64,000 nucleotides of DNA, from positions 1-64,000 of the forward strand of contig JALGPX010000035.1 of assembly GCA_023515795.1 (NCBI GenBank), in the 5' to 3' direction. Source of the stretch: Amoeboaphelidium occidentale. Its lineage: Eukaryota > Aphelidiomycota > Aphelidea. Under the pieces are notes generated by a model. It was given only the letters and a program-made list of their open reading frames with translations. It made no database searches and was not told where the DNA came from. Position 1 is the first letter of the stretch. Each line of letters opens with the position of its first letter. Positions 39,602 through 49,162 of the stretch are shown one piece after another. Made by a program: the position numbers and the translations under genes.

Positions 39602-42598
39602 ATGAACATGATCATATTTAATAGAGCATTCCTCTGGAACGCAATAATTCTGGCCCATAAAGTTTCCGGTGCTCAGATATCATTTGATAGTACCTTTGGG
39701 AACGTTAAATGTCCTTCAGACAAGATATTGGACACAACATCATTACTTTGCGTATCCTGCCCTAATTCTTTCACAGCAGGAAACGATGGATCATGTTATT
39801 GCCCGTCTGGATCATACTTGTCAAGATCGATAGTAGGGACTCAAGTATCGCTGAGATGCCAAAGTTGCTGGTCAAATCACACATCGTTAGTTGGATCGGA
39901 AACATGCACCCCATGCTTAAATGAACAATGTTCATGCCCCAAAAGCAGTGTTATTGTACTTAAAGATGCTGTTGGAAAGGATCTAAACCAGACGCAATGT
40001 TTAAATTGTCCTACGAATTCCTATCCATCGGCTGATGGATTGAAGTGCATCAAATGTCCTGATCCAAATATGGTCACAGTTTCAACTGCAGGAGGAAGCT
40101 ATTCATGCACTTGCCCTTCTCCGCCGTATTATAGCACGCCTGTCAACGGAACTTGTATTGAAAATTCCCTGGCTACACAAATTTTGGCTGATTACTCGAT
40201 TAACTCTATTGGAATGGTTGAATACACTTCGTTGGTCTCTTCGAATGGAATTGAAACAAAAGCAACTGTCAAATCTGCTGTAATGTCGAATATTTTTGTG
40301 AAAGTTGCTGCTCAGTGCAAATACGACAAGAATGATACTGCATGCCAAACGGTTGCCAACATGTGTGTTTTACAAATGTACAATCGCAATACAGCAGAGT
40401 GCAGATTATATACTGATATCGCTCGTCTTGGAGGTACTGGTTCAAACTCTGATTTTCCAGACTGGCCAAATACCGTGCCTTGGCTGTATTACGGATTATT
40501 TAGCACTGTTGACCCTTCAGCAGTAATTTCGCGGACTCTTTTAGTTTTGCTGAACAGTAATTCTCAAGCTGTAGCGAATAAGCTGAACTTTGTGTTGGCA
40601 AAGTATGAGTTCGATGGAAGATTTGTCGGTTTTGAGGAGTTTACGAGTCAGTTACAGTTCTGCCCTCTAGATGAAGAAAGGAAAGCCGACTTTCTTACAG
40701 TTGGAAGTATCTTTGATAATAATTGCTACTTGAATTTGAAGTTATTGATATCTCAGGCTAAGAGCACTTATTTTTACGAACTTTACATTGTGGATGATAA
40801 CAAGAATTTACAACCGATCCCAGTTATGATCAAAAACATGTTCGTAAGCGGAGAGTATCCTAATAAGGATCTGCAGCCAGGCATTGTTTCCGGCGCTTCT
40901 TTTGTTAGAAGATTCTATTTGATAGATCTAATCAGCGGAAGATCATCATCCTCGGGTTCAAATGACCAAATTGTCAGTGTCTTGACTCATGCTACACTAT
41001 ACATATCATTAAGAACTGGTTCACCACCTCGTTTGCAAACTCCGTATTTGACTATTAAGTACACCCAGCGGCAAGTTGGTGCTCTCTCGACTGACGATTC
41101 TTCAGAAATATCAACCACGGCCTCAAGCTTCAAAACAATCTATTCAGTTTCTAATTCCTCATTCTGGGATGATATCAGAACAACTCTCATTGTTTTAATT
41201 GTATTTCTCTGCTTAATGTGGGCATATGCAACTCATAACTGGAATCGAAGAAATCAAAGTCCTATTGATCCAGTGACAATCCAGGTTCTTGTTTCATGGA
41301 TCGTTTTAGCAGCTCAAATGATATCGTACATGCTGTTTGCTTTCATCTTCTTTATTGGTTTATCACTATTTATTGGATCTAAAGGTCAGTCGGGCTCTAT
41401 GGTTATTGTACCTGTTGATTCATTTTCAAGCAACATTTTCGCCCTAGGAATCGGCTTATTGTTCGGCTGCAGCTTAGTTTCTGTATTGTACTATTTGCTG
41501 TATCGTCAAAGTACAATTGATCTATTCTTTATTGACTGGGAAAGATCACGGGGGAAACTTGATACTGGTAATGCTGGGAATTCCACAAAGGAAACACCAG
41601 TGAGTTTCTGGAGAACGTTATTTGTTGCTAATCAATGGATAAAACTGCAAAATCACAGAAGAGTGTCCATAGAATTCGTTCTATTCTTCGCGCTCCTATT
41701 CATGCAAGGCCTACGGTGGAGAAATCTAGCAATTCCATACGCTTCGATGAATTTGGATGCTGTTGGTCAAATAAGCGGGATCTTGTTATTCACAATCAAC
41801 GCACTCGTTTGGATAGTCATTATTATTGGCTGTGTTTTATTCCGGTTTTGCTTTTATGATAGATTCTATCAGCACTCGTTGCTGCAATTCATTGACTTGC
41901 TATCAATGTCAAATATCAGCCTGTTCATTCTGAATTCGAAGTATCATGGTTACTACATTCATGGAAAAAGCGTTCATCAGTACGCAGACACAAGTATGAT
42001 AGAAATGAATGAAAACTTAAAGAAAGAAGAGAATAACTTGGTTGCTAAACGAGGTCTTGAAGGTGAATGTCAAACCTTCTCTATCTTTATAACAGATGGA
42101 TTCCGGCAGTCATACAACAAGATCAACAATATGCTATCTTACGGAAATTCAAACAATTTCAACCGGAGTAATACAGCTAATGTTGCACATGGTCCAGCAA
42201 GACCTGTAGACTCAATCGCAATCAAGAGTGTTGAAACCATTAGCAAGCTTCTCAGTTCTTTTGTTGGTAACGTGTTGAAGGAGAACAAATACATTATAAG
42301 AGACCCGACGACTGATGAAAAGTTTCTAGGTGCTGTGCCCATTCTATCAACGATGAGTGTATTTCTAAAAGATGTCAATGGTTTATCATTTGCCTCTGTC
42401 CTATGGTACGGGAAAGAGTTTGACGTTTTACTATTATATTTTTTAGTTTACAATCTCATTGACATTTACGACGGAAGAGTCTGGGTAGCAGCTACAGTGG
42501 TTTACATAATTGATATCACGCTAAGATTTGTGCGGCAGCATTTGGGCAAAAGAAATGTTTCAGCAAAAACGCTCATTGACGAGAGGTTTCTTGTGTAA
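39602..42598 (+). CDS. TMEM67: Meckelin (ciliary transition-zone membrane protein)
   Basis: 998 aa, intronless, almost exactly the length of animal meckelin (about 995). The start is ATG 39602 (or 39608); the upstream frame has no ATG. The signal-like N-terminus (IIFNRAFLWNAIILAHKVSGA) is followed by a Cys-rich extracellular part with repeated CPxxxxxxxxxxxxCxC pattern (SCPNSFTAGNDGSCYCPSG, CLNCPTNSYPSADGLKCIKC), a beta-rich region, then about seven membrane spans from residue 525 (TLIVLIVFLCLMWAYA). The C-terminal end KTLIDERFLV matches the conserved meckelin terminus. Meckelin acts in the MKS module at the base of cilia, so the organism should build a flagellum. Confidence 0.92.
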   Translation: MNMIIFNRAFLWNAIILAHKVSGAQISFDSTFGNVKCPSDKILDTTSLLCVSCPNSFTAGNDGSCYCPSGSYLSRSIVGTQVSLRCQSCWSNHTSLVGSETCTPCLNEQCSCPKSSVIVLKDAVGKDLNQTQCLNCPTNSYPSADGLKCIKCPDPNMVTVSTAGGSYSCTCPSPPYYSTPVNGTCIENSLATQILADYSINSIGMVEYTSLVSSNGIETKATVKSAVMSNIFVKVAAQCKYDKNDTACQTVANMCVLQMYNRNTAECRLYTDIARLGGTGSNSDFPDWPNTVPWLYYGLFSTVDPSAVISRTLLVLLNSNSQAVANKLNFVLAKYEFDGRFVGFEEFTSQLQFCPLDEERKADFLTVGSIFDNNCYLNLKLLISQAKSTYFYELYIVDDNKNLQPIPVMIKNMFVSGEYPNKDLQPGIVSGASFVRRFYLIDLISGRSSSSGSNDQIVSVLTHATLYISLRTGSPPRLQTPYLTIKYTQRQVGALSTDDSSEISTTASSFKTIYSVSNSSFWDDIRTTLIVLIVFLCLMWAYATHNWNRRNQSPIDPVTIQVLVSWIVLAAQMISYMLFAFIFFIGLSLFIGSKGQSGSMVIVPVDSFSSNIFALGIGLLFGCSLVSVLYYLLYRQSTIDLFFIDWERSRGKLDTGNAGNSTKETPVSFWRTLFVANQWIKLQNHRRVSIEFVLFFALLFMQGLRWRNLAIPYASMNLDAVGQISGILLFTINALVWIVIIIGCVLFRFCFYDRFYQHSLLQFIDLLSMSNISLFILNSKYHGYYIHGKSVHQYADTSMIEMNENLKKEENNLVAKRGLEGECQTFSIFITDGFRQSYNKINNMLSYGNSNNFNRSNTANVAHGPARPVDSIAIKSVETISKLLSSFVGNVLKENKYIIRDPTTDEKFLGAVPILSTMSVFLKDVNGLSFASVLWYGKEFDVLLLYFLVYNLIDIYDGRVWVAATVVYIIDITLRFVRQHLGKRNVSAKTLIDERFLV

Positions 42599-43227
42599 TA
42601 GATATCTTAGGTTTATGATGTTTGTGCTTTTAGAGGTATAATTGTATCAACGTTTGCAAAAATCATGCGTTGTAACTGCAGATCAGTTTATCAAATCGCT
42701 CGTGAGTGAGGTTACAGAAATCCGACTAGGAATCGTACATTTACGACAACTTAAAGACATGTATTGAGCATTTAAGTGCGTGGATGATGTATCTTCAACT
42801 TATTTGAGTGTCTTGTATCGATGCATACTACGTCATTTCAAACTTTGTCATTTGCGTCGCGTTTAGCGGGGATCTGCACAAACAATAACTCAAACTCTTC
42901 CCCATATTGCTTTTTATCATAGAAATCATTCGTCAAAGCAGCTGATATTCAAAGGTACATTTCGTGAAGCTAAAGAGTTCTTGTTGTTGTCCAAACAAGC
43001 GTCCCTTCGCTGGTAATGTGCGGGTAGGAGTGACTAGTTTCCAAGTTTTGGCAGTCAACGGAATTTTTTAGCTTCAAAGGCAGTACTAAGTATTATTAGT
43101 CAATAGTGCTGCAACTATAAAATATATTTTGGAGCTATTACAGAAAAACCTAACAAAGTAATTTCAGCTTCTGATGGATTTCGTCTAATACCTTTATAAG
43201 TTCAATTATTCAACTTATCAAATATAA
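42599..43227. promoter_or_regulatory. Long intergenic / upstream region of RBMS-type gene 1
   Basis: 629 bp, unusually long for this window. It contains the meckelin 3' end and the presumptive promoter of the RRM gene, with an ACTATAAAATATAT TATA-like element at about 43114. No ORF, tRNA or repeat recognised; a long 5' UTR or an unrecognised RNA is possible. Confidence 0.4.
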
Positions 43228-44312
43228 ATGACAAAAGATACAGAGGCAAAATCATTCAGTGGAACAGTAAAAGAAGCGCATATGAGGTCATCAACTCCTG
43301 AGGGCTATCCAATGTTCAATCCGGGTTACTATTACCAGATTGCTGGTGCTTTGCCTCCTGGTTCCATGATCGTGGTTCCTGGTTACAATGGCTACTCCTA
43401 CTATGCTCCTGCTCCACCACCACCACCGCTGCCTCCTCATTCTTTTGTTCAGAACCAGTATACTCCTGTGGTACCAGTGAATTATGGGTTTATTGGCCAG
43501 AGCGCTGGAGTAAATCAGAGCACTGTTAATTCAGCAACTTCTGAAGGCAGGAATGTGTACGTAAAGGGCTTGCCCGAACACGCTTCTGATAAGTATTTAC
43601 GTGAGCTTGCTGAGCCAATTGGCAAAGTCGCTTCTACAAAGGCTATTTTGGAGTTGGCTGATGGTAAAGACAGGTGCAAGGGCTACGGTTTCATTTGCTT
43701 TGAGAGCAAAGAATGTGCTAGTAATGCTGTTGAGTATCTGAACAGTCGTGGCTTCACGGCCTCGTTAGCTAAAGAATCGCTGTCTTACCGCTTGAAACAG
43801 TTACAAGACGAGCATTCGACAAATGTGTACTTCTCAAACATTCCGATTACGTTGGATGAGGTTCAATTTCATAAGATAATCCTCGGCGCTCTTAATTGTG
43901 GTAATGGTGATGAAGATGTTATTGAAAGTGTCAAGATCTTACGAGATCGAGCTGGTATGAGCAGAGGTGTTGGTTTCATTAGATTCACTTCAAGGACCCT
44001 GGCGGAGGAAGCCATCAAGAAACTGAATGGTCATCTTCTGGAAGGGTAACTTTATAACAAAAAATTGGTTTTAATGTCTTTAGCTGTTTCATTCCTTTGC
44101 AGGTTCGTTTCGCTGACAGTTCTGCTCAGAAATCTTTGAAGAGAAACACGTTTAGGGATCAATTTGGCAATGGCTCTTATAGAAGCGATGACAGCTTAGT
44201 AAGTCTTGCCAGGAATATAAACGATGGCACAGTTTCAACTCCTGACTATTCCGCCAGCACAACATCACTTCCCCCTAACTGCTCATTAGATGCATCTCAA
44301 AGTACATCTTAA
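43228..44312 (+). CDS. RBMS-type double-RRM RNA-binding protein 1
   Basis: 348 aa, join(43228..44045,44084..44312), 38-nt intron with phase 2; the splice yields LLEGCFIPLQVRFADSSAQK, equal in length to the paralogues. Residues 1-100 are Pro/Tyr/Gly rich with a poly-Pro stretch (PAPPPPPLPPHS). RRM1: RNVYVKGLPEHASDKYL, RNP1 CKGYGFICF; RRM2: TNVYFSNIPITLDE, RNP1 SRGVGFIRF; RRM2 ends VRFADS. The GLPPxxTDxxL, STKAIL and KGYGF combination matches the RBMS/MSSP single-strand nucleic acid binding family. The C-terminal tail is Ser-rich. Likely a cytoplasmic mRNA-binding regulator; targets unknown. Confidence 0.88.
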
Positions 44313-44635
44313 AGTAACATCGATAACGAAAACACTGAATTCACCCACAAGTATTAAATAAAGGAAGGCTTCATTATATTGAAAATAATGACTTGTTTCA
44401 CGTTTATCAGTGAGAAGATTGATACATATCGCAAGGTAAGAGATATCCCGGCATCCATAGAATAACAAATTAGCGTTCCTGCCTACTTTTAGTCAATAAC
44501 TTAATGCTGATCAATTGACGGTACCAGAGAGCAAAACTCTGCGGTTTTGAGAGCTGTTTGGACTTGAGGAAAACTCCATAGGCCCACCGAAATTTTGACT
44601 CATCAAAGCAGCGCACAACTTTTTTCTTCGAGGCC
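44313..44635. promoter_or_regulatory. Intergenic region between RRM paralogues 1 and 2
   Basis: 323 bp with a polyadenylation-like ATTAAATAAA near 44355 and the promoter of paralogue 2. A short imperfect hairpin (CAGAG...CTCTG at about 44527-44543) is visible; no gene seen. Confidence 0.35.
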
Positions 44636-45982
44636 ATGAGCAAAGACCAGACTGCTTCAATTACTCATCCTACAAAACGAGTTGACAAAATTAACTCTGC
44701 TTCATATCCATCAGTAGCCAACAGCGGCAATCCACAGCAGCAGCCTGTCGATTATTTTTCTTTTAATCCATACCAAGGGCAGGCCCATAATTTCATCAAT
44801 GAGTTTGCTCCTCCACAACATTATCAGCAGCAATACATTCCTGGTTATGAATCGTATGTGCATGGCCATAATGATGATCTTCATACTCTTTTACCGTACA
44901 ACTCTGGTGTGACATACAGCGACCGACAAGGTAAAAGATTCTGTTAGAACTTTATAGCTTAACTGTTTAGGCCAGCCAATGATATTATTTGGAGTTCCTA
45001 CTGGAACGGCTGCTTCTTATGTTCCGCACATGTTGGTTCCGTGCATGCCTTCGATGCAACCGTTGACTTACGCTTATGCCTCGCCTCCACATACGCCCAC
45101 GCTCCTTGGCAATCATTCTGGGAATGTTCCTGGAGGTGTTTCTTCATCTGGTTACGACCTATCTGAGAACTCGCGAAGTTTCATAAACCAGCAAACGGAA
45201 AATTGCAAAAATGTTTACGTCAGGAACTTGCCTTCACATTTTGATGATGCGAAGTTACGGAATATCGTTCAACAGTAAGTTGTTTTTGGTTTCTTTAAAT
45301 GATGTTCTAACTGTGAAGTCTCGGCGAGGTTGTTTCCGTCAAAGCCATCATGAATCGTTGTGCTGTAAAGAATGAGAATGGTGACACGGAAATGTTTAAT
45401 GATGGTTGCAAAGGTTATGGTTTCATTATGTTTGCCAAAGTCGAAGAAGCCAGTGCTGCAATATCATTTCTGAATCAGGAAGGTTATCGTGCTTCAATGG
45501 CAAAAGCCTCAATCTCTTCAAAGTTGCGTGGGCTTCAGGATAACTTTTCATGTAATTTGTATTTTGCCAATATTCCACAGAGCTTTGATGAAAAGAAGCT
45601 TGCTGAGTATTTGCGTGCGCATTTGGATGAAGGTCATGGTGATTGTGCGGGAGTCATTGAAAGTGTCAGAGTTTTGAGATCGTATGATGGGCAGAGTAAG
45701 AGAGTTGGTTTTGCTAGATTTTCAAATAGGAAAGCTGCTGAAAGAATCATGTCCAAATTGAATGGGACAATTTTTGAAGGATCCTCTGAACCTGCACACG
45801 TAAGGTTTGCTGATAATTGTGCCCAGAAGATGTTGAAGGCAGGCGCAAGAAATATCAGCCATGCAAGATCATCCAATGATACATCTTCCTGTGCAAGTTT
45901 GTCTACATGTCACTTTTATGATGTTGTTACTTCACAGTCAGATTTTAATGAGTCGACATCGTCTGTTGGGGCATGGCCCTGA
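44636..45982 (+). CDS. RBMS-type double-RRM RNA-binding protein 2
   Basis: 420 aa, join(44636..44930,44971..45274,45319..45982), introns of 40 and 44 nt, both with clear branch-like CTTAAC/TTCTAAC. Residues 1-180 are Gln/Pro/Tyr-rich and disordered. RRM1: KNVYVRNLPSHFDDAKL, spliced into HLGEVVSVKAIM, RNP1 CKGYGFIMF; RRM2: CNLYFANIPQSFDEKKL, RNP1 KRVGFARFS, then AHVRFADNCAQKML. The second intron is at the loop between beta-1/alpha-1 and beta-2 of RRM1. Middle member of the three-gene cluster. Confidence 0.88.
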
Positions 45983-46232
45983 TACTATTTTCCTATTACT
46001 TGTATTGTTTCCCTTTTTGCTGTAAAGGGATTTTCTGATTAATCAACGTAGTTTTATCTTTTCATATTATTTGAATACACAGTCCAAAACACAGAATAAA
46101 CAAGACAGCTTTTGGTTGTCCTGATATTGTCAAAGAAAGCCACTTTTTTAGGCTGGTTTATATCTTTCGAGCCTTTTGAAGTGTACTGTGTTTGTAGCAT
46201 TGATGCTTGATCGCATTTTTGTCTCAAACATC

Positions 46233-46736
46233 ATGAACAAAGGTCCTGCTCAATCTACAACAAGCCAGACGAATACTTCAGGAGGTATAACAATTTAAAT
46301 TACAGTATTACTAACCGGCTCTGAAGGCAGTAATGATTTCACAAGTTTCCTATCAAATCCAAAACAACACTTGGCTTCAAAATATCAGGGACAACTCTTA
46401 TAACTATCATATGGAGTGGTTACTGTATCTCTGATAAACTTTGTTTGGGCCATCGTTACTCTGTCTACAGTCTGTGGTGCCATTGTTCTAATTGCAGTCG
46501 GTGATCTTGTCGCTATGGTCTTTGCTATTCAGGGAAACTTGGCTTACTATGCTTTAAAGTTCAATCTGATTTGGTTTGGAATTGAAGCGATATTCATTGC
46601 TACAACATGCATTAGAGCTGCCTTTTGTAATTTCAACGTCGTTTGGGCGTTTATTGATATTGCTTTGTGGGTTGCGCTGCTGCTTGTTAGAGGTTACTAC
46701 TATTTGGCTATCAGAAAAGCTACTGCAGTCGCTTAA
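46233..46736 (+). CDS. Small polytopic membrane protein (exon structure uncertain)
   Basis: The main exon (about 46417..46736) encodes some 105 residues with three to four membrane spans (VSLINFVWAIVTLSTVCGAIVLIA, LIWFGIEAIFIATTCI, FIDIALWVALLLV) and no in-frame ATG at its start, so an upstream exon is needed. The best candidate starts at ATG 46233 (MNKGPAQSTTSQTNTSG) with donor 46285 and acceptor 46416, giving 123 aa in frame; this intron would be 132 nt, long for the window, and a small internal exon cannot be excluded. No family recognised. Confidence 0.5.
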
Positions 46737-46782
46737 AAGAATATATTTAGTTTTCGCGGTTTCAGAAACAGTCACAGAAAAA

Positions 46783-47145
46783 ATGCCACTAGAACCGATT
46801 TCCGGATCGTATATGTTCGGCACTTACATTGGCCAGACAATTTTGAGTTATGCATTTGCTTTTATCACGTACATTGAACAATGGCATGGTTCCGTTCATG
46901 AACAGAATCCATGGATCGCAAAGATCACGCAACCAATTATAGTCGTGCTTTACATGGCTTGGGAGTTCGTTCAAGGATTTTCAAATGGTTTCGTTAAGCC
47001 ATTACTGAAAGATCAGAAAACTATGAATTTGATGTTACAGGCAGTTTCCGCGCTATTGGTTGCATTACAGAGTATGTTTGATCAGTTGGTTCAGAGTTCT
47101 AGAACATCTGGGCCTTCAGGTAAAGGACAGTATGAGAGGGCCTAA
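46783..47145 (+). CDS. Small hypothetical membrane protein
   Basis: 120 aa from ATG 46783, 46 bp after the preceding membrane protein and in another frame. Two hydrophobic segments (TYIGQTILSYAFAFITYI and ITQPIIVVLYMAWEFV), then an amphipathic C-terminal half ending SSRTSGPSGKGQYERA. No recognisable family. Position and size suggest a real gene, as the frame remains open over the whole interval between neighbours and has a good ATG context (AAAAAATGCC). Confidence 0.55.
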   Translation: MPLEPISGSYMFGTYIGQTILSYAFAFITYIEQWHGSVHEQNPWIAKITQPIIVVLYMAWEFVQGFSNGFVKPLLKDQKTMNLMLQAVSALLVALQSMFDQLVQSSRTSGPSGKGQYERA

Positions 47146-47311
47146 GTTCTGATCAACCAAAAGCTAACAATAAAACAGATTTTTTGTAAGACTTTCTTTA
47201 TTATAAGGAAAATAGCTGAATTCTAACATCAACTCATAACAATACTGCGAATTCAAAATGTGTTAATTATAAACAAGTAATACGAACACAGCAGCTGTGA
47301 TTTTTGCTGAA

Positions 47312-48821
47312 CTAAGGACCTTGTTTCATCAATTTTGAGAAGCAAGTCTTCAAGGAACCCTCGCTTGAATAAGATCCAGGAGTAAAGGGTTTCGAAAAAG
47401 GATTAGCTCCTGCTCTAAGAGTGGAATAATTGCTTTGAGATAGAGCAGTACTTCCAGCGGATGAATTGCAAATATCAGAATCTTCACTGGCAACTGATGG
47501 CGCAGTAGATACCTGATGGTGATTAAATATTAATTGCTTTTGATCCTGTTCATCGAGAAATCTTAAACCGCTGTAGAGTAAAGCAGGAGCAGAGCTTGTA
47601 ACACCTGCAAATCTGCATCCATTTTCAAGTTCTTCCATTATAGCCTTATTCAAATCAGACTTAGCCATACCAGATTTGAGCATTTTTTGTTCAGTGGTAT
47701 CAGCAAATCGTATCTGAACAGGAGCTATACTGCCACGCATTGAAACACCATTCAATTTCTTGATCACGCTTTCTGCAGCTGCGCGACAATTCAAACGAGC
47801 GAATCCAACACCTTTGCTTGTGCCATCAGGGTATCTCAGTACTCTGCTGCTAAGAACACGAACATTTGGGCTGTTCAAAATACACAAAATCAAATTATCA
47901 AGCAACACCTCAGTCATATCAAGAGGCAAGTTGGAAAAATACAAATTAGTAGACAATTGATCCTAAAGAATAAGGTAAAACCAAAAAGACAGACGAACTT
48001 ACTTGTAAGGTGCGCAACTTGGTGGAGAAGGATTCCTTTGCAAGAGAAGAATCATAACCAATACTTTTAAGATACATGATTGCTTGACTAGCGGAAAACA
48101 CATCGCTGAACATAATGAAACCATATCCCTTACAAAGTCCTTTTGCCATAACAGTGCTGCCAGATACCAAGCGTTTGCATGTTTGCTCCAGAATTGCTTT
48201 GGTTGAGACGATATTCCCAATGTGCTTCACCAAATTGTAAAGAGAAGCATCAGTAGTTGAAGGAGGCAGCCCACGGACATACACATTTTTTCCTTCCCTA
48301 ATGGCGTCATCAACAACTTCCTTGTCGATCATTGAGGAACCAGCGACCGGCCCAGAACTTGTCAAACAGGATTCTCTTGGCACGGCGGTTGGGCGGAATT
48401 CATTCAAACTGAACTTGCCGTAGTCAGAACCTGAGGAAACCATGCCCCCATAAGATCTACTCATAACCGAATTGTCGGAACCATTAGTGCTGAAACCATT
48501 CGGCTGCGTAGTGTTCAGCGAGTATGACGTCGTCGCTGTCGATCTGTCTTGATCGCTAACTGAGCCGTAGCCAACAATTCCTTTGGGCAAATAATACTGA
48601 GCTTCGCCAGTAGGAGGAAAGCATGCCATTCTGTACTGTGAATTACAAGGCCCATTTTGCATGAAGGATTGTGTAGCTTCTTGAGAAGGCATTGACGGCT
48701 GATGGTTTCCACTAAAAGCTGAGCCATTGTTCGTTGGGGCTTCATTCAAACCAGCTGAAGGGTTCAGGGGCAGCCGAGGAAGATGAAATCCAGTGGAGAA
48801 GGGTTCATAGTTCGATTCCAT
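47312..48821 (-). CDS. RBMS-type double-RRM RNA-binding protein 3
   Basis: 489 aa, complement(join(47312..47962,48003..48821)), 40-nt phase-0 intron between KLRTLQ and DQLSTNLYF. The N-terminal 170 residues are Ser/Asn/Gly-rich; RRM1: KNVYVRGLPPSTTDASL, IVSTKAILEQT, RNP1 CKGYGFIMF; RRM2: TNLYFSNLPLDMTEVLL, RNP1 SKGVGFARLN, VQIRFADTTEQKML. Oriented opposite to the two sister genes, so an inversion accompanied its duplication. Ser/Gln-rich C-terminal tail. Confidence 0.88.
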
Positions 48822-49162
48822 TGTTAAATTCTGCAAAGACCAGTTAGACTTTTTGATCACAACAATGTATCGAGTATACTTACATAGGATAGATTATACG
48901 AAACTTAAAAGAATATCGAATGTAATAATACTGTAACGGTAATTGTCTGTCTTTCAGTAAGAGTTTGTGTTCCTTCTGCTGCTGAATTTGAGTTAACTCT
49001 CACTAAGCGAGTTCTCGACCGAAAGAAAAAGAAAGGCCGATAGGCCCGACGCTTGCCTCAGATTAGCGTCATCGCAGATACCGATTTAAAAACTTGAAAT
49101 AAACTTTTAACATTTCTACTATCAAGGGTTAAATGATATTATCATGAATTCTATGTATGACA
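48822..49162. promoter_or_regulatory. Promoter region of RRM gene 3 and 3' end of carrier gene side
   Basis: 341 bp upstream of RRM gene 3 and upstream in space of the SLC22-like stop (both genes minus strand; the carrier's 3' end lies at 49163). It includes a purine-rich GAAAGAAAAAGAAAGG tract near 49020. No gene seen. Confidence 0.35.

Noticed and set aside
42599-43227. Hidden tRNA or snoRNA in the long intergenic region
   Set aside because: No cloverleaf, box C/D or H/ACA arrangement could be made out by eye.
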